Shown: piece after piece, positions 39,636 to 42,851 of the stretch
Layout: every line of letters starts with the position of its first letter
Numbering within the stretch: the stretch's first letter is position 1
From: Oscillospiraceae bacterium
GTDB taxonomy: Bacteria > Bacillota > Clostridia > Oscillospirales > Oscillospiraceae
Assembly: GCA_015068225.1 (NCBI GenBank)
Contig: SVKX01000013.1
Span: 1-42,851 of the forward strand
DNA length: 42,851 nucleotides
Direction: 5' to 3'
The notes under the pieces: model-generated
Databases searched by the model: none
What the model was told of the DNA's origin: nothing
What the model saw: only the letters and a program-made list of their open reading frames with translations
Position numbers and translations under genes: made by a program

Positions 39636-42269
39636 TCAATTTAGTGTAATGGTTCCGTCGGTGCAGATTACGCTTACCTGGTTGGGGAAATGCGAGAAAT
39701 CAAGCTCCTTTGGTATGGTCTTCCATTGGCTCGTGGTTCCTTGATAACGGATCTCACGGAAGGCATCATTGTTCATAAGACACTGCTCGATTTTCGTCAC
39801 ACTTACAGGAATTACAATACTTTCTAATACCTTACAGGCCTGGAAAGCCGCAAATTCTAGCCGTGTCGTTCCATCTGCCACAACTAAATGTGTTGCATCG
39901 GAGTGTGCTGCCACATAAGCAGTACATGGGTGGTTATTGTCTAAGGCGTAGACAATGCCGTCTATCACAGAAAAGTTTTTGTTTTCGGGATGAACAGAGA
40001 TCGTTAGTGGCGTTGGAAAATTATGCGATTGACGAATCATTCCAAGCTCTCCTGCTACGATGTTCCCCCCGAATGAACCGGTAATTCTGGCATCTGGATA
40101 TCCGTCACCCCAGTTTGCAAATCCAATGATTTCTACATTTTTGCCTAAAACCAACTCTATAAAACGTCCATCACAGGCGGAGAGCGCACCATTGGCAATA
40201 ATATATGTTTCATCTGGAATAACGAATCGATCCACAGGTGCTGCGTCTGCGGGATAACAGATAAGCGTATACAGAGATTTTGTGTAAAGCGCACCATCTC
40301 GTGCTGTAAATTTGGGGTTATCTGCTGCAACAATAAAGCCGGAAACCGTTTGTCGGAACGCATATTCCCAAATAAACTCCACCGTTTTTGGTATTGACAC
40401 TGTAGTGACACCGCTGGCAAACTCCACTACAGACGTGGTATTATATCTGCCGTTCTCGTCTACGCCGCCAATGGCATTGACTATAAATGAGATTCCTTTG
40501 TAGGATACCGTTTCTGGAATGGAGATTGCACCAGTCAGTCCCACATGAGTCAACTGCACAGTATTAACGCCGTTAACAATGTAAGAAAAACCATTCACAG
40601 TAAATGTGTCGCGCAGCAAGGGCTTGTTACATTGGTTGAATACATGGTTGGATCTAGCTGGGAGTGCCACAGAATCCGGGATATGCGTCTGCAGAAAGCT
40701 AAGCTTTTCGGCGGTCCAACCGCATTCACCCCAATTTGTATCTTGAGTATCATTTACACAAAAATTCTGATAACCGATTCCAAGATAATGGCTGGGACGA
40801 TCGTCCCAGGTCAGATCGAACCAGTACCATTGACCGTCATCCATCTTCGCCATATTCCATGCGTGGGCTTCCCGGTTGTTTGATGACTCTCCCGCAGTGC
40901 CCCCTACATAAATATTATCTAATCCTGCCGCATTCAGCAGTAGCTGATAGGTTTTGGCATAGCCCTCACAAACAACGCCTCGGCCGCCCAACACACCGAT
41001 TATATTGTGTGCCCAGGCATCGTCCTCAGGATTGTTGTATATGGGGTCCCGGGCATAATCGATGGCCTGGATTACGGCGTCATGGAGGATCAGTGCGATA
41101 TAATATTCAGAAGTTTCGCCGCCAATCAAGTCCATGTATTTTTTGATTGCATCGGTTACATTTGTATTCAGCTTGGCTCGATCAGCACCTAAAGCATATT
41201 CTTTGTCGGTGATAATATGCAATTCTGCTCCAGAATACTGAATCTCATTGCCAATCCAGTAATACAGAGGATGATCATTGCGATAGTAGAGCCAAACCTG
41301 TACGGCATCATCCGAACTGATACCCAGATCGCTGTAAGTAACAGAAAACGCAATATTGTCTGCAGCATTACGGCTGGTATCAAAATGGAAGGACATCGCT
41401 TGCTCATCGAGGCGCTGATACAGCTTCTGTAGTGCAGCACCGTTACTCTTAGATGTAAGCTGAGTGTAGTAATAGTTATCGTTGTAGGTTACTGCATAAG
41501 TGGGAATGGTGACATGCTTTGCATAAACTTCTCCACAGTTGCCACAATTGCATGCAAATGTCATGCCGTCAGTGGAGGCAGTTGGCTGCTTTCCGGGGGT
41601 AACCACCAAGTTGTGTCCCAGCGCAGGAACTTGTTCTAAACCGCTAAGAGTTACATTACATGCGGAACAATGAGAGCCTGCTGTCCGCCCCGCTGTTGTA
41701 CAGGTCGCAGCAATGGCAGGATCGGATATCGGTGTGTGCGGTAGCTTGTCGATATGCAAATTAACTACATAGTTGCATTTTGTGCACCAACGATAGCCTT
41801 CACCCTCAATAGTACAGGTAGCGGTCCGGTAAACGACCCAATCTGCCCATGCAAAACCACATTCAGGGCACGTTTTACCGTTGACATCATCAGGAATATT
41901 GGTAGTGTCCTGTGCATCATCATCCGGCTTGGTAGCAGAGGGTGTTGTTACAGGTGGCACGGTTCCGGAAGGAATCGTTGTTGGAGGAACTGTAGTCTCA
42001 GGCGCAGTTGCTTTGGGAACCGTGGTCTCAGGCTCGGTTGTATCCAGCACTGTGGTTTCAGGAACTGTGGTTTCCGGTACGGTAGTCTCTTGCGCTGAGG
42101 TTCCAGGGGTGCTGGTTTCCGGCGCTGTGGTGCCCTGCGTTTGTAGAGTAGTTCCGGTAGGTATGGTGGATGGATCTGTAGGCTCTGTTCCGCCATTGCA
42201 TCCAACAAAGGCCAGTATCAATACAAAGATCAGAATGGACGCAATTAGCCGACAGGTGTTCTGTCTCAT
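39636..42269 (-). CDS. Surface lipoprotein with transglutaminase-like domain and leucine-rich repeats
   Basis: 877 residues. Signal peptide with lipobox AFVGC (lipidated C24), Thr/Pro-rich repeat linker (about 30-125), then zinc-ribbon-like Cys repeats (CPECG, CTKC, CSAC with the closing PALGHN, CNCGNC; about 134-250). A transglutaminase-like core has the triad C434 (GVVCEGYAKTYQ), H469 (EAHAWNM) and D485 (WFDLTWDD), and BspA-type leucine-rich repeats (about 590-860; SIPETVSYKGISF, FVIPDETYIIANGALSACDG) follow. It is anchored outside the cell, where the domain may cleave or cross-link peptides. The ATG follows AAAGGAGAAG. It is first in the two-gene operon, divergent from an ECF sigma gene. 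Confidence 0.85.
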   Translation of the reverse strand: MRQNTCRLIASILIFVLILAFVGCNGGTEPTDPSTIPTGTTLQTQGTTAPETSTPGTSAQETTVPETTVPETTVLDTTEPETTVPKATAPETTVPPTTIPSGTVPPVTTPSATKPDDDAQDTTNIPDDVNGKTCPECGFAWADWVVYRTATCTIEGEGYRWCTKCNYVVNLHIDKLPHTPISDPAIAATCTTAGRTAGSHCSACNVTLSGLEQVPALGHNLVVTPGKQPTASTDGMTFACNCGNCGEVYAKHVTIPTYAVTYNDNYYYTQLTSKSNGAALQKLYQRLDEQAMSFHFDTSRNAADNIAFSVTYSDLGISSDDAVQVWLYYRNDHPLYYWIGNEIQYSGAELHIITDKEYALGADRAKLNTNVTDAIKKYMDLIGGETSEYYIALILHDAVIQAIDYARDPIYNNPEDDAWAHNIIGVLGGRGVVCEGYAKTYQLLLNAAGLDNIYVGGTAGESSNNREAHAWNMAKMDDGQWYWFDLTWDDRPSHYLGIGYQNFCVNDTQDTNWGECGWTAEKLSFLQTHIPDSVALPARSNHVFNQCNKPLLRDTFTVNGFSYIVNGVNTVQLTHVGLTGAISIPETVSYKGISFIVNAIGGVDENGRYNTTSVVEFASGVTTVSIPKTVEFIWEYAFRQTVSGFIVAADNPKFTARDGALYTKSLYTLICYPADAAPVDRFVIPDETYIIANGALSACDGRFIELVLGKNVEIIGFANWGDGYPDARITGSFGGNIVAGELGMIRQSHNFPTPLTISVHPENKNFSVIDGIVYALDNNHPCTAYVAAHSDATHLVVADGTTRLEFAAFQACKVLESIVIPVSVTKIEQCLMNNDAFREIRYQGTTSQWKTIPKELDFSHFPNQVSVICTDGTITLN
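41933..42128 (-). repeat. Degenerate Thr/Pro repeat in the lipoprotein gene
   Basis: Minus-strand codons for about eight near-copies of P-E-T-T-V (with variants LDTTE and PKATA). They form the wall-spanning linker and are likely to vary in copy number between strains. Confidence 0.75.
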
Positions 42270-42366
42270 GATTATTCTTCTCCTTTTGCGGAAAGTTATA
42301 GTTTACCTCGTATATAAATACAGATATTATTGCCTATTTGTTACACTTGGCGAAAAAATATATTTC

Positions 42367-42395
42367 TTGCAACCTCCCGGGGCGTTTGCTATCAT
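42367..42395 (+). promoter_or_regulatory. Promoter of the right-end ECF sigma gene
   Basis: TTGCAA (42367-42372), 17 bases, TATCAT (42390-42395). It also reads TGCAACCT, which resembles the AAC-containing -35 of ECF-dependent promoters, so self-activation is possible. Confidence 0.55.
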
Positions 42396-42434
42396 AAGTA
42401 ACAGAAACAATCAAGCTGGAGGATAGAGAGAACC

Positions 42435-42851
42435 ATGCTGATGATGTATTTAGCGCTGATTGACGATCCGATCCAGCGCGGTAAATTCGAAACGCTGTAC
42501 TATGCGTACAGAAAGCAGATGTTTTATACAGCAAATGAAATTCTGGAAGACTACGGTCTTGCGGAGGATGCGGTGCAGGAGGCCTTTATCGGCATTGCCC
42601 GGAATATCGCCGCTATCGACGATACGGTGCCCGGAACGGTCAAGGCTTATGTACTGACCGCCGCCAGAAACGCTGCCCGAAATATTTGGAATAGGGAGCA
42701 CAAAGCGGAGATTCTGACGTTGGCTGTAGAACAACTGCCGGATACCCAAGGCGACGAGCCTTTGGGCCTGCGGGCCGCTGTGGACGCACTGCCGCTGCTA
42801 TACCGGGAGGTGCTGATGCTGCGCTATGTCCAGGGCCTTTCCTACGAGGAG
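42435..42851 (+). CDS. ECF-family sigma factor, 3' end outside window
   Basis: 139 codons are present, and the C-terminus lies past the right edge. Region 2 is seen at about 12-75 (FETLYYAYRKQMFYTANEILEDYGLAEDAVQEAFIGIARN) and the beginning of region 4 at about 110-139 (ALPLLYREVLMLRYVQGLSYEE). The ATG at 42435 is preceded by GGAGG and AGAGAG. It is divergent from the lipoprotein-surface protein operon, so those genes may be its targets. A partner anti-sigma gene would be expected just outside. Confidence 0.88.
   Translation, partial: MLMMYLALIDDPIQRGKFETLYYAYRKQMFYTANEILEDYGLAEDAVQEAFIGIARNIAAIDDTVPGTVKAYVLTAARNAARNIWNREHKAEILTLAVEQLPDTQGDEPLGLRAAVDALPLLYREVLMLRYVQGLSYEE

Noticed and set aside
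38697-39644. Plus-strand frame of 315 codons opposite the cysteine-rich surface protein
   Set aside because: The repetitive Thr/Pro codons of the minus strand leave an open antisense frame; no start signal.
41881-42426. Plus-strand Val/Gly/Ser repeat frame of 181 codons
   Set aside because: Antisense reading of the Thr/Pro repeat linker of the lipoprotein; low complexity and no ribosome binding site.

Overview
The window looks like a chromosomal segment of a low-to-mid GC anaerobic Firmicute, most likely a gut Clostridia of the Oscillospiraceae/Ruminococcaceae kind. The reasons are strong AGGAGG-type ribosome binding sites, occasional TTG and GTG starts, a SpoVB-family flippase, a tandem glycine riboswitch with an intrinsic terminator, ECF sigma/anti-sigma pairs, a mini ferredoxin-thioredoxin-reductase-like protein, FeoA/FeoB and many sugar-catabolic genes without signal peptides. 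The taxon is inferred from gene content only. Most genes lie on the minus strand.

Layout: (1) 1-5.4 kb: end of a membrane-protein gene, then an L-rhamnose operon read on the minus strand (AraC regulator, rhaB, rhaA, rhaD). It carries a 3'-shortened rhaB and a small remnant of an iron-type alcohol dehydrogenase between rhaA and rhaD. (2) 5.4-10.5 kb: intracellular heparinase II/III-like lyase with an acetyltransferase, a flavin reductase with a TIM-barrel sugar epimerase, and a divergent radical SAM/SPASM gene. (3) 10.5-18.2 kb: glyA behind a tandem glycine riboswitch, a GH3-HAD pair, tRNA-Leu, an FTR-like mini protein, and the proline operon proB-proA-proC. (4) 18.3-28.5 kb: housekeeping genes (YgiQ radical SAM, an SSB-like protein, feoA-feoB, nth, SpoVB-like flippase, pepD, secG, prfB). 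(5) 28.5-30.6 kb: tRNA-Arg and a more AT-rich ECF sigma/anti-sigma operon. (6) 30.7-38.1 kb: M28 peptidase, rpe, a membrane protein, esterase, HD phosphohydrolase, GH115-like glucuronidase, folA and a gutted thyA. (7) 38.1-38.7 kb: an intergenic stretch with two tandem, unannotated small-RNA-like units, each with a near-consensus promoter and its own terminator, the second overlapping a 57-codon antisense reading frame. (8) 38.7-42.85 kb: two cysteine-rich, Thr/Pro-linker surface proteins divergent from a second ECF sigma gene that runs off the window.

Functional reading: rhamnose isomerase, kinase and aldolase convert L-rhamnose to dihydroxyacetone phosphate and lactaldehyde. The neighbouring lyase, acetyltransferase and epimerase, together with the distant GH115, GH3 and esterase genes, suggest intracellular processing of acidic, rhamnose-containing plant or host glycans. 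No sugar transporter lies in the window. The most novel-looking part is the paired small-RNA locus at 38.23-38.53 kb. Other notable items are an SD-sequestering hairpin before a TTG start (23.7 kb), the decayed fucO-like and thyA pieces, and the surface-protein/ECF pair at the right end.
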